From an uncultured Prevotellaceae bacterium (lineage in GTDB: Bacteria; Bacteroidota; Bacteroidia; Bacteroidales; Bacteroidaceae): DNA of 64,000 nucleotides. Location: assembly GCA_900318815.1 (NCBI GenBank), contig ONMA01000006.1, forward strand, positions 20,519 through 84,518, written 5' to 3'. The notes beneath the pieces were generated by a model that saw nothing but the letters and a program-made list of their open reading frames with translations, was not told the origin of the DNA and searched no databases. Position numbers and translations under genes: made by a program. This document shows, one piece after another, positions 48,913 to 58,081 of this stretch. How positions within the stretch are numbered: position 1 is the stretch's first letter; every line of letters begins with the position of its first letter.

Positions 48913-51900
48913 ATGAAAACAAGACTACTTTTTATCTTATCTTTGTTGGCCGGCATCCTCACGATGAGTGCCCAGCAATTAGCATTCCCCGGTGCGCAAG
49001 GCTGGGGACGCTATGCCACTGGCGCACGCAATGGGGGCACCGTCTACCATGTGACCAACCTGAACGACTCGGGCAGCGGTTCGCTGCGCGATGCCGTGAG
49101 CCAGCCCAATCGCGTCGTGGTGTTTGATGTAAGCGGAGTCATCCGCATCAACTCGCGCATCTCCTTTGCCAAGAACCTCTATGTGGCTGGTCAGACCGCT
49201 CCCGGCGAGGGAGTCACCGTCTATGGCGACGGCGTTTCTTTCTCTGGAGCCGACAACATCATCGTGCGCTACATGCGCTTCCGCATGGGTGCCGTGGGCA
49301 CGAAGGACAAGGATGCCGCCGGCATTGCCAACGGCCAGAACATGATTTTCGACCACTGCTCCTTCTCCTGGGGACAGGACGAGAATTTCTCCGTGAACTG
49401 GGACAACAAGGGCACGGCCCCGAAGAACATCACGCTGATGAACTCCATCGTGGGCCAGGGACTGATGACCCATTCGGCCGGCGGACTCATGCAGGGCGAC
49501 AACATCACCCTCTACCGCATCCTGCTCGTCGACAATTCCACCCGTAACTTCAAGGTGAAGGGTGTGAACCAGTACGTCAACAACCTGGTGTATAACTGGA
49601 AGAACGCTGCCTATAACATGGGGGGCGACTCGCAAGGCACGAGCTACGTGAACATCGAGAACAACCTCTTCATCAACGGCCCTGCCGTGGGTGGCGACGG
49701 ACTGACGGGCGGCAACTCGGACTTCCACTACTATGGCAACGATAACTGGCAGGACAAGAACCGCGACGGCGTGCTGAATCCCACGCTCTTCACTGGCACG
49801 GGCGGTGGCGACCCGCAGTCGCAGCCCTACAACTATCCCGCTTTGGAGAAGTGGGCCGGCCATGAACTGGTGGCTAAGCTGCTGCCCGACGTGGGTGCCT
49901 CGCTGCCTTATCGCGACTTGGCCGACTGCTACATGATCGACGAGGTACGCAGCTTCGGCACCAAGGGCAATCTCATCACCAACGAGAACGAACTGCCCAT
50001 TGGCGTGCCCACCACGTGGAGCTGGTTCACGGGGCAGAAGCCGCAGGACACCGACGGCGACGGCATGCCCGACCTCTGGGAGACGCAGAACGGCACCAAT
50101 CCCAATCAGAACGACGCGATGGCCATTGCCCAGAACGGCTATGCCAATATCGAGAACTATATCAACTCTATCACGCAGGAAGACCGTCAGTACTTCCTCC
50201 GTGCCCCGCTGTTGCTCACGCTGGCTTCGGCCACTCCCAACAGCCTGACACTCTCTTGGGCCGACTATACCGACAACGAGGAAGGATTCGCCGTCGAACT
50301 GAAGAAGGACGGGAATTTCGTTGAGGTGGGCCGCACGCAGGCCAACCAGACCACGCTGACCATTACCGATGCCTCGCTCAAGCCTGCCACTGCCTATGAG
50401 GTGCGGGTCTGTGCCTTCGACGAGAACGGCAAGTCGGCTTATACCGACGTGCTCACCGCGAAGACCCGTCCCGAGCAGACCGACATCATCGATGCTGAGA
50501 CCTTCGACGGTACGGGCGACGGTGAGTGGCTCATTGCTCCTACCGAGGACCAGACCATCACGCTCAGCGCTCCAACGGAGAAGACAGCCGTGGTGGTGCG
50601 CTCCGATGCCAACGTCACCATCACTGGTAGCGGCTACATCAGCGGCCCGGCCTCGCTCAATAAGACGGGCGAAGGCACACTCTTCATTAACTCCGACCAG
50701 CGCTATGAGGGGGCTACGGTACTCCACAAGGGAGTCTTCGAGTTTGCGTCGCTGAAGAATGGCGGCGTGCCCAGTGGACTGGGCATGAGCCAGGAGTTTG
50801 CCCAGAACTGGGTCATGGACGGCGGCATCTATCGCTATACAGGCCCGACAACCACTACCGACCGCTCGGCACGGCTCTACAGCGACACCGAGCTGCAGGT
50901 GGCCAACGGCGGCACCACCGTCACCATGACGGGCGGTATTGAGGGGCAGGGCAATCTGGCCATCGGCGGCGAAGGTACGGTCAACGTCAGCTCTACCTCG
51001 TTCTTCAGGTTCAATGGCGACCTCATGCTGCGTGGCGGCGTGCTGAAGCTGGGCAGCAAGGATGTGAGCGACAAGGGCATTGGCTCGGCCTCGCGCTTGG
51101 TGCTGGCCGGTGGCAAACTCGTCACCGTGGGTAAGAACGAGGCCAGCGTCACCTACAACTTCCCCATTTTTGCACAGGCAGGTACTACCTCGACCGTCGA
51201 CTTCGACCTCTGGAACACCAACAAGTGCAGTGTAAGCGGCACGGGAACCATCGTCTGGAATGTGCATTACGTGCGCGAGTATATCGAGGGCAACTGGGAC
51301 AACTTCACCGGCCATCTCGTCATCAATGGCACTGGCAATGCCAATTCCAGCCAGTTTGCCGTGCGCAATGGCGCAGGTGTACGTAATGCCACCATCGAAC
51401 TCAAGGGAAAAGCCTCTATCCTGGGTGGCAAGAACCAGTCTACCTTCTATCTTGGCGGACTTTCGGGCGATACCGGTACGGCACTCTCGGGCTTCAACGT
51501 GAAGGCTAAGGGCGAGGGCACATGGATTGTGGGCGGTGCCAATACCCACGAGACCTTCCGTGGCGTTATCGACGACTATGACCAGCAGCACTCTCATCCG
51601 GGCAAGACCACGATAGAGAAACAGGGCACGGGCGACTGGCGACTGACGGGCTCGAACACCTATAGCGGGCCGACCACCGTGAGCGGCGGTACGCTCATCG
51701 TCAATGGAACTCACTCGGGGGCAGGTGCCGTCACCGTGCGCACTGGGGCTACGCTGGCCGGAACGGGCTCGCTGGCCGCTGCCACTACCATTAACACTGG
51801 CGGCATGCTGTTAGTGGGCGATACGCTGGTCAATGGACGCGGACTCACCTTCAACAACACCCTGAAACTCAATGGCTCTGCCGTGCTGCGTGTCCTTGCC

Positions 51901-52860
51901 GACCGCTCTCGGAGCAACATGCTTACCTTGAAGGGCGCTACCACGTTAGGAGCCGAGACGGTGCTCAGTATCGAGATGGACGAGGCACCTTACGACAAGA
52001 CCGAGTATAAGATTTTCAATCTCTCGGGAGGTTCTATTACGGGCACATTCTGTTCCATCGTGCCCGCTACGCCGGGCGAGGGTCAGACGTGGGATGCCTC
52101 TGAGCTTTACAGCAAAGGCGTGCTGCGCGTCGTGGGAGGCGGTACGCAGCCGGGGGGCGACACACCCGAAGACCCGCAGCCCGCAGGCGAGACGAAGACG
52201 GCCCTGCTGGCCTGGGGCAACATGAAGGCCCAGAGCTACGACAACAGTTCGTATAACAACATGATGGTGGGTGCTGAGAACGACGAGGCCTACGGCTTTT
52301 CGCTCGTCTGTACGGGCAACCTCCAGAAGAGCTACACTTCAGCTGGTACGCCCAAGCTGAAAATACCGTATAATGGTGAGATGCTGGAGCGAACGGCCAT
52401 CAAACTGTCCAACGGCGCACAGAACACGGTGTTCATGCCCGAGGGAGCCAAGGCTACGAAGGTCACCTTCTTCAGCGTCACTGGCACCAACGCCTCTAAC
52501 CGCACCAGTTGGTGGAAGGAGGTGGCAGGTGTGACCTATACGGAGGACACGGCTCCAGCCACCATCGACCTTGACGCGCCGCGCGACAATCCCAATGCGA
52601 TTACCTATACGTTGCAGAACGTGCCCGACCAGTTTACCTTCACCAACACAGGCGAACAGCAGTGTGTCATCCTCTACATAGAATACCATTTCGGGGGCGA
52701 CATCACTGGCATATCAGCCAGCAACCAGGGTGTGCCCGTTCGTGTAGAATACTACACGTTGGCTGGCGAGCGCATAGAAACACCCCGGCAGGGTATGTAT
52801 GTGGTACGCATCACCACCGCCTCCGGCAAGACCTTCTCGCGAAAAATGGTGGTCAGATAA
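48913..52860 (+). CDS. Secreted pectate-lyase-like (PL1 fold) protein with autotransporter-type repeats and a T9SS tail
   Basis: 1315 residues. Signal peptide (about 1-20). A pectate-lyase-like beta-helix (about 22-330: FPGAQGWGRYATGARNGGTV, VVVFDVSGVIRI, FDHCSFSWGQDENFS). A TSP3-like calcium loop DTDGDGMPDLWE (about 378). FnIII domain (about 435-520). Autotransporter-associated beta-strand repeats (about 590-1050: NKTGEGTLFINSD, TGDWRLTGSNTYSGPTTVSG). A carbohydrate-binding-like region (about 1110-1255), and a T9SS tail ending GKTFSRKMVVR. It is likely a surface-attached pectin-degrading enzyme. The passenger-type repeats occur without an autotransporter barrel. Confidence 0.85.
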   Translation: MKTRLLFILSLLAGILTMSAQQLAFPGAQGWGRYATGARNGGTVYHVTNLNDSGSGSLRDAVSQPNRVVVFDVSGVIRINSRISFAKNLYVAGQTAPGEGVTVYGDGVSFSGADNIIVRYMRFRMGAVGTKDKDAAGIANGQNMIFDHCSFSWGQDENFSVNWDNKGTAPKNITLMNSIVGQGLMTHSAGGLMQGDNITLYRILLVDNSTRNFKVKGVNQYVNNLVYNWKNAAYNMGGDSQGTSYVNIENNLFINGPAVGGDGLTGGNSDFHYYGNDNWQDKNRDGVLNPTLFTGTGGGDPQSQPYNYPALEKWAGHELVAKLLPDVGASLPYRDLADCYMIDEVRSFGTKGNLITNENELPIGVPTTWSWFTGQKPQDTDGDGMPDLWETQNGTNPNQNDAMAIAQNGYANIENYINSITQEDRQYFLRAPLLLTLASATPNSLTLSWADYTDNEEGFAVELKKDGNFVEVGRTQANQTTLTITDASLKPATAYEVRVCAFDENGKSAYTDVLTAKTRPEQTDIIDAETFDGTGDGEWLIAPTEDQTITLSAPTEKTAVVVRSDANVTITGSGYISGPASLNKTGEGTLFINSDQRYEGATVLHKGVFEFASLKNGGVPSGLGMSQEFAQNWVMDGGIYRYTGPTTTTDRSARLYSDTELQVANGGTTVTMTGGIEGQGNLAIGGEGTVNVSSTSFFRFNGDLMLRGGVLKLGSKDVSDKGIGSASRLVLAGGKLVTVGKNEASVTYNFPIFAQAGTTSTVDFDLWNTNKCSVSGTGTIVWNVHYVREYIEGNWDNFTGHLVINGTGNANSSQFAVRNGAGVRNATIELKGKASILGGKNQSTFYLGGLSGDTGTALSGFNVKAKGEGTWIVGGANTHETFRGVIDDYDQQHSHPGKTTIEKQGTGDWRLTGSNTYSGPTTVSGGTLIVNGTHSGAGAVTVRTGATLAGTGSLAAATTINTGGMLLVGDTLVNGRGLTFNNTLKLNGSAVLRVLADRSRSNMLTLKGATTLGAETVLSIEMDEAPYDKTEYKIFNLSGGSITGTFCSIVPATPGEGQTWDASELYSKGVLRVVGGGTQPGGDTPEDPQPAGETKTALLAWGNMKAQSYDNSSYNNMMVGAENDEAYGFSLVCTGNLQKSYTSAGTPKLKIPYNGEMLERTAIKLSNGAQNTVFMPEGAKATKVTFFSVTGTNASNRTSWWKEVAGVTYTEDTAPATIDLDAPRDNPNAITYTLQNVPDQFTFTNTGEQQCVILYIEYHFGGDITGISASNQGVPVRVEYYTLAGERIETPRQGMYVVRITTASGKTFSRKMVVR

Positions 52861-52880
52861 CGGCACTTCCCTCCCTTTTT

Positions 52881-53187
52881 TAGACCACGAATTTCACAAT
52901 TGAAAGACGCTGAAAGCGTCACCTCTCAATAGCCGTAGTGTCCGAAGGACCTACGGATAACGGAAAAAGAGAGAAAAGCACGCTGAAAGCGTGCCCCAAC
53001 AGTGTAATGGGCGACCCCTTCAGGGTCGATGTACTTTCTCACGTTCTATCCGCAGGTCGTACCGACCCACGGCTATTGAGAGGTGACGCTTTCAGCGTCT
53101 TTCAATCGCTACAGCATCGAAAAATTCGTGAAATTCTTTGCAAGCAAAGCAACTAAGGTCGAGCGCGTGTAATTCGTGGTTAAAAAG
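52881..53187. repeat. Family C palindrome, copy C2, interrupted by a family B element
   Basis: Left arm TTAGACCACGAATTTCACAA ends at 52899; the matching right arm AATTCGTGAAATTC and TGTAATTCGTGGTTAAAAAG lie at 53121-53187. The family B element sits between them. Confidence 0.85.
52900..53105. mobile_element. Family B hairpin-rich element, copy B4 (MITE-like, intact 36-bp terminal inverted repeats)
   Basis: 206 bp. Bases 52900-52935 are the perfect inverse complement of 53070-53105. Between them are hairpins of one style: GTCCGAAGGAC, CACGCTGAAAGCGTG and GACCCCTTCAGGGTC, most with a three-base GAA or TTC apex. No protein is encoded. It is nested in a family C palindrome, which argues for movement. 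Related copies: 16923-17126, 17296-17499, 30859-31068. Confidence 0.85.
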
Positions 53188-53203
53188 AAAAGGCCGAACG
53201 AAT

Positions 53204-53231
53204 TTGAGGGCTACCAATCGGTAGCCCTCAA
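53204..53231. repeat. Perfect 12-bp hairpin between the PL1-like gene and aroC
   Basis: TTGAGGGCTACC-AATC-GGTAGCCCTCAA. It has no T-run on either strand, but by position between converging genes it may still end transcripts. Confidence 0.6.
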
Positions 53232-53343
53232 CCAACACAAAAACTAAACTAGACTTAACTAAAGCTTAAATTGGACTTATCACAAGCCCTCATCAGCGGT
53301 GCAAAGATACGAAATAAAAATGAATCTGCAAACTTTTTGACTA

Positions 53344-54426
53344 TTATTTTGATGTTTTATAGCATAAATAATAGTCAAGAATGGTCATAGCAGCCATTGC
53401 TTCGACCACAGGCACCGCTCTGGGCAACACGCAGGGGTCGTGTCGGCCTTTGGCCGTGAAGGTGGTGGGGTTGCCTTCCACGTCTACTGTCTGCTGTTCG
53501 CGCAGCAGGGTGGCCACGGGTTTGAAGGCAATGCGCATATAGATGTCCTGTCCGTTGGTGATGCCTCCCTGTATGCCGCCGCTGTGATTGGTGGCCGTAG
53601 TGACGGCGTGTGTGGGGTGCTGGCTGGGCAGAAAAACATCGTTCTGTTCGCTTCCGCGCTGGGTAACGCCGGCGAATCCTTCACCATACTCGAATCCTTT
53701 CACGGCGTTGATACTCAGCATGGCGTGCCCTAAGGCGGCATGCAGTTTGCCAAACTCCGGTTCGCCCAGTCCGGCAGGGCAGCCCTTCACCACGCAGGTG
53801 ATGATACCGCCTATGGTATCGCCCTCGGCTTTCACCTCCTGGATGAGTGCTTCCATTTCCTTAGCCTTCTCCGGGTCGGGGCAGCGCACCGCGTTCTGTT
53901 CGGCCATTGCGAGGTCGTAGTGCCGATAGTCCTTGTCTATCGCTATCGGCCCCACCTGCGACGTGTAGGCCGTCACGCTGATGCCTAACTGTTGCAGCAC
54001 CAGCTTGGCCAAGGCCCCGCCAACCACGCGACTGATGGTGATGCGTGCCGACGAGCGTCCGCCGCCACGGTGGTCGCGCGTACCATATTTATTATAGTAG
54101 GTGAAGTCGGCGTGCGAAGGGCGGAACAGCGTGCGCAGGTTCTCATAGTCCTGCGAGTGCTGGTTCTGGTTGCGCACGATGAAGCCGATGGGACATCCCG
54201 TCGTTACTCCTTCAAACACCCCGCTCAGCAGTTCCACTCGGTCGCTCTCTTTGCGTGAGGTGGTGATGCTGCTCTGGCCGGGTCGGCGCCTGTCCAGCTC
54301 ATGCTGAATGAAGTCCATGTCGATTCTTACGCCCGCAGGCATTCCGTCGACCACGCCGCCTACGGCCTCGCCGTGGCTCTCGCCGAAGGTGGTCAGCGTG
54401 AAGAGGGTTCCAAAAGTATTGCGCAT
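53344..54426 (-). CDS. aroC: Chorismate synthase
   Basis: 360 residues with the family signatures [18 protein letters not shown] (N-terminal), [18 protein letters not shown] (basic FMN-binding stretch), and the C-terminal [17 protein letters not shown]. It converts EPSP to chorismate with reduced FMN. The start [19 protein letters not shown] is the canonical one. It is 24 bp downstream of the SlyD-type gene and probably co-transcribed. Confidence 0.97.
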   Translation of the reverse strand: MRNTFGTLFTLTTFGESHGEAVGGVVDGMPAGVRIDMDFIQHELDRRRPGQSSITTSRKESDRVELLSGVFEGVTTGCPIGFIVRNQNQHSQDYENLRTLFRPSHADFTYYNKYGTRDHRGGGRSSARITISRVVGGALAKLVLQQLGISVTAYTSQVGPIAIDKDYRHYDLAMAEQNAVRCPDPEKAKEMEALIQEVKAEGDTIGGIITCVVKGCPAGLGEPEFGKLHAALGHAMLSINAVKGFEYGEGFAGVTQRGSEQNDVFLPSQHPTHAVTTATNHSGGIQGGITNGQDIYMRIAFKPVATLLREQQTVDVEGNPTTFTAKGRHDPCVLPRAVPVVEAMAAMTILDYYLCYKTSK

Positions 54427-54450
54427 CTGTGTTGGTAATCGGTGATAAAG

Positions 54451-55026
54451 TTATTTGTGGCAACCGCCGCATCCTCCGCAGCCGCCACATCCCTCTTCGC
54501 AGTCTTCCTCGTCGCAGCCGCCACATCCCTCGTGGCTCAGCTGGTTCAGCATCTGCTGAATCTCGTTGATGGTGGCATCGCGATTCTCGAGCACGACACC
54601 CGTGAAGCGAAGCGTCTCGCCAGCCAGCGGGTGATTGGTGTCGATGGTCACGCCGTCTCCGTCGATTTCAACCACGCGCCCCATGAACCGCCTTTCGTTG
54701 TCGTCCATCAGCGTGATGATGGCACCGGGATAGATGTTCTCATGGTCGAATTTCCCGTCGCGCACGAAAGCCTCGCGTTCCATCTTGTGTACGCCCTTCT
54801 CGTTGTATTCGCCAAAGGCATCGGCCGGCTCAATGGTGAAGTCGAACTTGTCGCCGGGATTCAGCTGGAGCATGCGCTGCTCGAAGACGTCGAGCGACAC
54901 GCCGAAGCCGCTGATGAACTGGAAGGGGCGGCCTTGCTGGGTTTGTTCCACGAGGCTGTCTTTGCCGTCTTCCACTGTGTAGAGCTGATAGCTCACTGAG
55001 ATAAACTTGTTTAGTGTCTGATCCAT
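54451..55026 (-). CDS. slyD: SlyD-like FKBP peptidyl-prolyl isomerase with metal-binding tail
   Basis: 191 residues from the ATG at 55026 (MDQTLNKFISVSYQLY). The longer open frame to 55098 runs over the -7 promoter box at 55059-55066, so it is not the start. The FKBP part has FQFISGFGV and EPADAFGEY; the IF chaperone insertion follows (GAIITLMDDNERRFMGRV); HPLAGETLRFTG closes the fold. The last 25 residues are Cys/Gly-rich (EGCGGCDEEDCEEGCGGC) with a terminal His, a likely nickel or zinc site. It is a folding helper in the cytoplasm, and first gene of a pair with aroC. Confidence 0.93.
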   Translation of the reverse strand: MDQTLNKFISVSYQLYTVEDGKDSLVEQTQQGRPFQFISGFGVSLDVFEQRMLQLNPGDKFDFTIEPADAFGEYNEKGVHKMEREAFVRDGKFDHENIYPGAIITLMDDNERRFMGRVVEIDGDGVTIDTNHPLAGETLRFTGVVLENRDATINEIQQMLNQLSHEGCGGCDEEDCEEGCGGCGGCGGCHK

Positions 55027-55058
55027 ATCGTTATTGATAATTAATACATTTGACGGTG

Positions 55059-55066
55059 CAAAGTTA
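55059..55066 (-). promoter_or_regulatory. -7 promoter box of slyD-aroC
   Basis: TAACTTTG on the minus strand, 32 bp before the slyD start; it decides between the two candidate start codons. Confidence 0.7.
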
Positions 55067-55187
55067 CGGAATTTATCCGAGAAAACTAAAAGTTTCATGT
55101 AAAATCAAGAAAAATTTCTATATCTGCCATTTCTTTGACCTTTGTCAACAAAAAGGACTGTTCGCGTACACAGGCCGTCAAAAGCCA

Positions 55188-55217
55188 TTGTCAGATGAAT
55201 TATTCGCCGTACCTTTG
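55188..55217 (+). promoter_or_regulatory. Promoter of the small secreted protein gene
   Basis: TTG (55188-55190) and TACCTTTG (55210-55217) are 19 bp apart, an exact consensus spacing. The transcript would have a leader of about 125 nt. Confidence 0.75.
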
Positions 55218-55347
55218 CACCGTCGAAAGGAACAAATGACCCGACGACTAAGGATAACAAATACAAATAATAATTAAGGTAGGGGCAGCAAAAAACAGGA
55301 TAACAAAGACAGAAAGCCCCGAGTAAAAAAAAGAAAGGAATTAAATT

Positions 55348-55707
55348 ATGAAGAAGATTGTTTTGATGGTTGTAGCCATGCTCAGCATGACGATGTCATA
55401 CGCTGAGAACGAGAATGCCAACAACACGCAGAGCGTAGAGGCCTACGACATGTCGGTCAACATTCGCAAGCTCGCAGTGACCCTCGGAATGACGGTCGAC
55501 CAGATGGAGGCTGTTGAGGAAATCCACCGCACGTTCTGTGCCGAGATGATGTTTGCCGCACACGCCAACAAGGACGAGCGCGAGGAGCTTATTGAGAAGG
55601 CAGTGAAGAAGGATACTCGCTTCATGAGCTATATTCTTGATCGCGATCAGTATCGCAAGTATCTCATCCTGCTGAACACCACGCTGCGCAACCGTGGCCT
55701 GAAGTAA
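55348..55707 (+). CDS. Small secreted helical protein, unknown function
   Basis: 119 residues: a signal peptide (about 1-19, ending SYA), then a helical, charged domain (SVNIRKLAVTLGMTVDQMEAV, REELIEKAVKKDTRFMSYIL, RKYLILLNTTLRNRGLK). The 'T.DQ ... R..YL.LLN.TL.NRGL' pattern recurs in small Prevotella proteins, by memory; it also loosely recalls CpxP/Spy-like periplasmic helical proteins. It is monocistronic, between a strong promoter and a terminator, so it may be highly expressed. Confidence 0.75.
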   Translation: MKKIVLMVVAMLSMTMSYAENENANNTQSVEAYDMSVNIRKLAVTLGMTVDQMEAVEEIHRTFCAEMMFAAHANKDEREELIEKAVKKDTRFMSYILDRDQYRKYLILLNTTLRNRGLK

Positions 55708-55741
55708 GCTGTACAATTAGTTAATAACCATTTATTCGTGG

Positions 55742-55770
55742 GGCGGATTCCATCGCGGAGTCCGCCTTTT
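55742..55770 (+). terminator. Intrinsic terminator after the small secreted protein gene
   Basis: GGCGGATTCC-ATCGC-GGAGTCCGCC followed by TTTT; a 10-bp stem with one T-G pair. Confidence 0.85.
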
Positions 55771-55781
55771 CTGTCAATATA

Positions 55782-55813
55782 TTTGGCTTGTCGGCAAAAA
55801 AGTTGTAATTTTG
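55782..55813 (+). promoter_or_regulatory. Promoter of the M48 lipoprotein gene
   Basis: TTTG (55782-55785), 20-bp spacer, then TAATTTTG (55806-55813). Since it overlaps the upstream candidate start at 55811, the real start must be downstream (55865). Confidence 0.75.
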
Positions 55814-55864
55814 CAGCAAAATAGGGTGGGGGGCATGTCCCTGGCCCGTAAATACCAAGTAAAT

Positions 55865-56719
55865 ATGAAGAAAATCAGACTTATCCTCATGTCGGTAGTG
55901 GCAGCAATCCTTACCAGCTGCGGCACTACCTCGACCGTGCCTATCACGGGGCGCAAACAGAATCTCTTGGTGAGCGACGAGCAGGTGCTCAGTCTCTCCA
56001 ACCAGCAGTATCAGGAGTACATGAAGACGGCCAAGCCGTCGGCCAATGCCACCAACACCGCCATGGTGAAGCGCGTCGGGCAGAAGCTGGCCACTGCCGT
56101 TGTCTCCTATTTAAACCAGAATGGGCTGGCTGCCGATGCCCAGCAATACAGCTGGGAGTTCAACCTGGTGCAGGACAATCAGGTAAATGCCTTCTGCATG
56201 CCCGGTGGAAAGATTGTGGTCTTCGAGGGGCTGTTGCCCGTCACCCAGAACGAGGCTTCGCTTGCCATTGTCCTGGGCCATGAGATCGCCCATGCCGTGG
56301 CCAAGCATTCTGCCGAGCGGCTGAGCAATGAGTATAAGAACCAGGTCGGCATGCAGGTACTTGGCTCCGTCCTGGGCAATACCAGCGAGACCACCCAGCA
56401 ACTTGCCGCCATTGTTACCTCCGTGGGCGGTCAGCTCTGGACGTCGGGCTTCTCGCGTTCACAGGAGAGCGAGGCCGACCACATGGGACTCATCTTTGCC
56501 GCCATGGCAGGCTACGACCCGCAGGTGGCCACCACCTTCTGGCAGCGCATGGCCGCACAGGGTTCGGGCAGTAGCAGCATCTTCAGCGACCATCCTTCCG
56601 ACGAGACGCGCATCAAGCAGATTCAAGGCTGGATGCCCGAGGCCCTGAAGTATTATAAAGGTGGCAGTAGCTCTACTTCCACCAAACGCACCTTTCATGT
56701 CGGATCCAAGAAAAAATAA
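55865..56719 (+). CDS. M48-family metalloprotease lipoprotein, BepA/LoiP-like
   Basis: 284 residues from the ATG at 55865. Lipoprotein signal with lipobox LTSC (Cys about 18). The zinc motif HEIAH starts at H139, and the third ligand Glu is in SQESEADHMGLIF. NAFCMPGGKIVVFEGLLP and the closing DHPSDETRIKQIQGW are family hallmarks. No TPR repeats follow, so it is the short, LoiP/Oma1-like form. It probably degrades misfolded outer-membrane or periplasmic proteins. map follows 5 bp after its stop. Confidence 0.92.
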   Translation: MKKIRLILMSVVAAILTSCGTTSTVPITGRKQNLLVSDEQVLSLSNQQYQEYMKTAKPSANATNTAMVKRVGQKLATAVVSYLNQNGLAADAQQYSWEFNLVQDNQVNAFCMPGGKIVVFEGLLPVTQNEASLAIVLGHEIAHAVAKHSAERLSNEYKNQVGMQVLGSVLGNTSETTQQLAAIVTSVGGQLWTSGFSRSQESEADHMGLIFAAMAGYDPQVATTFWQRMAAQGSGSSSIFSDHPSDETRIKQIQGWMPEALKYYKGGSSSTSTKRTFHVGSKKK

Positions 56720-56724
56720 CAGAC

Positions 56725-57603
56725 ATGTATCCCAAGAAGAGAAGATGGCACTGTCTGAGAGGGCAGGAACCTACAGAACTGGATAAGCAGGTCATGTACT
56801 GGGAAGGCAAGGGCAAGCTGGTGCCTACCCGCGACCTCATCAAGACCCCCGAGCAGATTGAGGGCATTCGCCGGGCCGGCGTAGTCAACACGGGCGTGCT
56901 CGATGCCGTCGCCGCGCAGATTCGTGCAGGCATGTCCACGCTCGAGATTGACAGGATTTGCCGCAGCTATTGTGAGGAGCATCATGCCATCCCCGCCTGC
57001 CTGAACTATGGCGGCGACGAGGACACGCCGCCCTTCCCCATGAGTGTCTGCACCAGCATCAACGAGGTGGTGTGTCATGGTGTGCCCAAGGCCGAGGACA
57101 TCTTGGTCGAGGGCGACATCATCAACGTCGACTTCACCACCATCCTCGATGGTTACTATGCCGATGCCTCGCGCATGTTCATCATCGGCAAGACCACGCC
57201 TGAGAAAGAGCAGCTGGTACGTGTGGCCAAGGAGTGCCTGGAGATTGGCATGGAGGCCGCTAAGCCCTGGGGCTTTGTGGGCGACATTGGTCATGCCATT
57301 GAGAAGCACTGCAAGAAGTACGGCTACGGCATTGTGCGCGACCTGGCAGGTCATGGCGTAGGACTGCATTTCCACGAGGAACCCGACGTCGACCATTACG
57401 GTCATCGTGGCACGGGCATGCTCCTCGTGCCGGGCATGGTCTTCACCATCGAGCCGATGATTAACATGGGCACGTGGAAGGTGTTCATCGATGCCGACGA
57501 TCCCACCGGCTGGGAGGTCATCACCGAGGACGAGAAACCCAGTGCCCAGTGGGAGCACACCCTTCTCATGACCGACCACGGTGTCGAGGTCCTCACATAT
57601 TAA
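56725..57603 (+). CDS. map: Methionine aminopeptidase, type I
   Basis: 292 residues; a 45-residue N-terminal extension with basic and aromatic residues (MYPKKRRWHCLRGQEP) precedes the M24 domain. Metal ligands lie in NVDFTTILDGYYADAS (two Asp), GHGVGLHFHE (His), FTIEPM (Glu) and AQWEHTLLMT (Glu). It removes the initiator Met from new proteins. The extension resembles those seen in some bacterial MAPs but has no clear zinc-finger pattern (only one Cys). It is in an operon with the M48 protease by spacing. Confidence 0.93.
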   Translation: MYPKKRRWHCLRGQEPTELDKQVMYWEGKGKLVPTRDLIKTPEQIEGIRRAGVVNTGVLDAVAAQIRAGMSTLEIDRICRSYCEEHHAIPACLNYGGDEDTPPFPMSVCTSINEVVCHGVPKAEDILVEGDIINVDFTTILDGYYADASRMFIIGKTTPEKEQLVRVAKECLEIGMEAAKPWGFVGDIGHAIEKHCKKYGYGIVRDLAGHGVGLHFHEEPDVDHYGHRGTGMLLVPGMVFTIEPMINMGTWKVFIDADDPTGWEVITEDEKPSAQWEHTLLMTDHGVEVLTY

Positions 57604-57608
57604 GTACT

Positions 57609-57885
57609 CTTTTTAACCACGAATTTCACGAATTACACGAATTACCATGCGGACGTTTCCCACTTTTTTTTAACCACGAATTTCACGAATTACACGAATT
57701 ACCATGCGGATAATAAGAAATTTCACTAATGGTCGTAAACGACCGACGAATTTCACTAATTTTGGCTGCGCAGTCAATTCGTGTAATTCGTTGCATCTTT
57801 AGATGCATTCGTGAAATGCTGGTCTGAATAGAAAAAATTCGTGAAATTCGTGAAATTCGTGGTTAAAAAGAAGAGGGTGGGAAAG
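57609..57885. repeat. Family C dispersed palindrome, copy C3 (with duplicated left arm)
   Basis: The left arm AACCACGAATTTCACGAATT plus ACACGAATTACCATGCGGA occurs twice (57615 and 57671); the inverted right arm AATTCGTGAAATTCGTGGTT ends at about 57865. The centre includes GCATTCGTGAAATGC. Flank GGTGGGAAAGTTTA matches that of C1. Confidence 0.85.
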
Positions 57886-58081
57886 TTTAGCTAAGAGTCC
57901 ACTTTAAAAAGTCTATTTGGCTCTGTCGCCCTTTCAGGGCTCGTTCCTAACCACTTGATTTTCACGAAGGGGTTTCACCCCTCCCTGTGGTCTTTTCGTC
58001 CCTTCGGGACTTTTTCAAGTGGACTCAGCTAAGTAATCTCGTACCTCCGAACCTCCGTACCCTCGTACCCCCGTATTCGTG
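57886..58081. other. Intergenic region with short inverted repeats and a family E block
   Basis: Contains CCCTTTCAGGG, a facing GAAGGGGTTTCACCCCTCC and CCCTTCGGGA small hairpins and, at 58031-58080, a family E block of CGTACC-type iterations. No gene. Confidence 0.55.

Noticed and set aside
48979-51714. A 911-codon open frame antisense to the pectate-lyase-like gene
   Set aside because: It is a shadow of codon bias on the true gene: no family motifs, no start signal, and the plus-strand protein has clear domains and a signal peptide. The same holds for the long antisense frames over glnN (59776-61296), lepA (23065-24309) and the adhesin-like gene (18127-19341).
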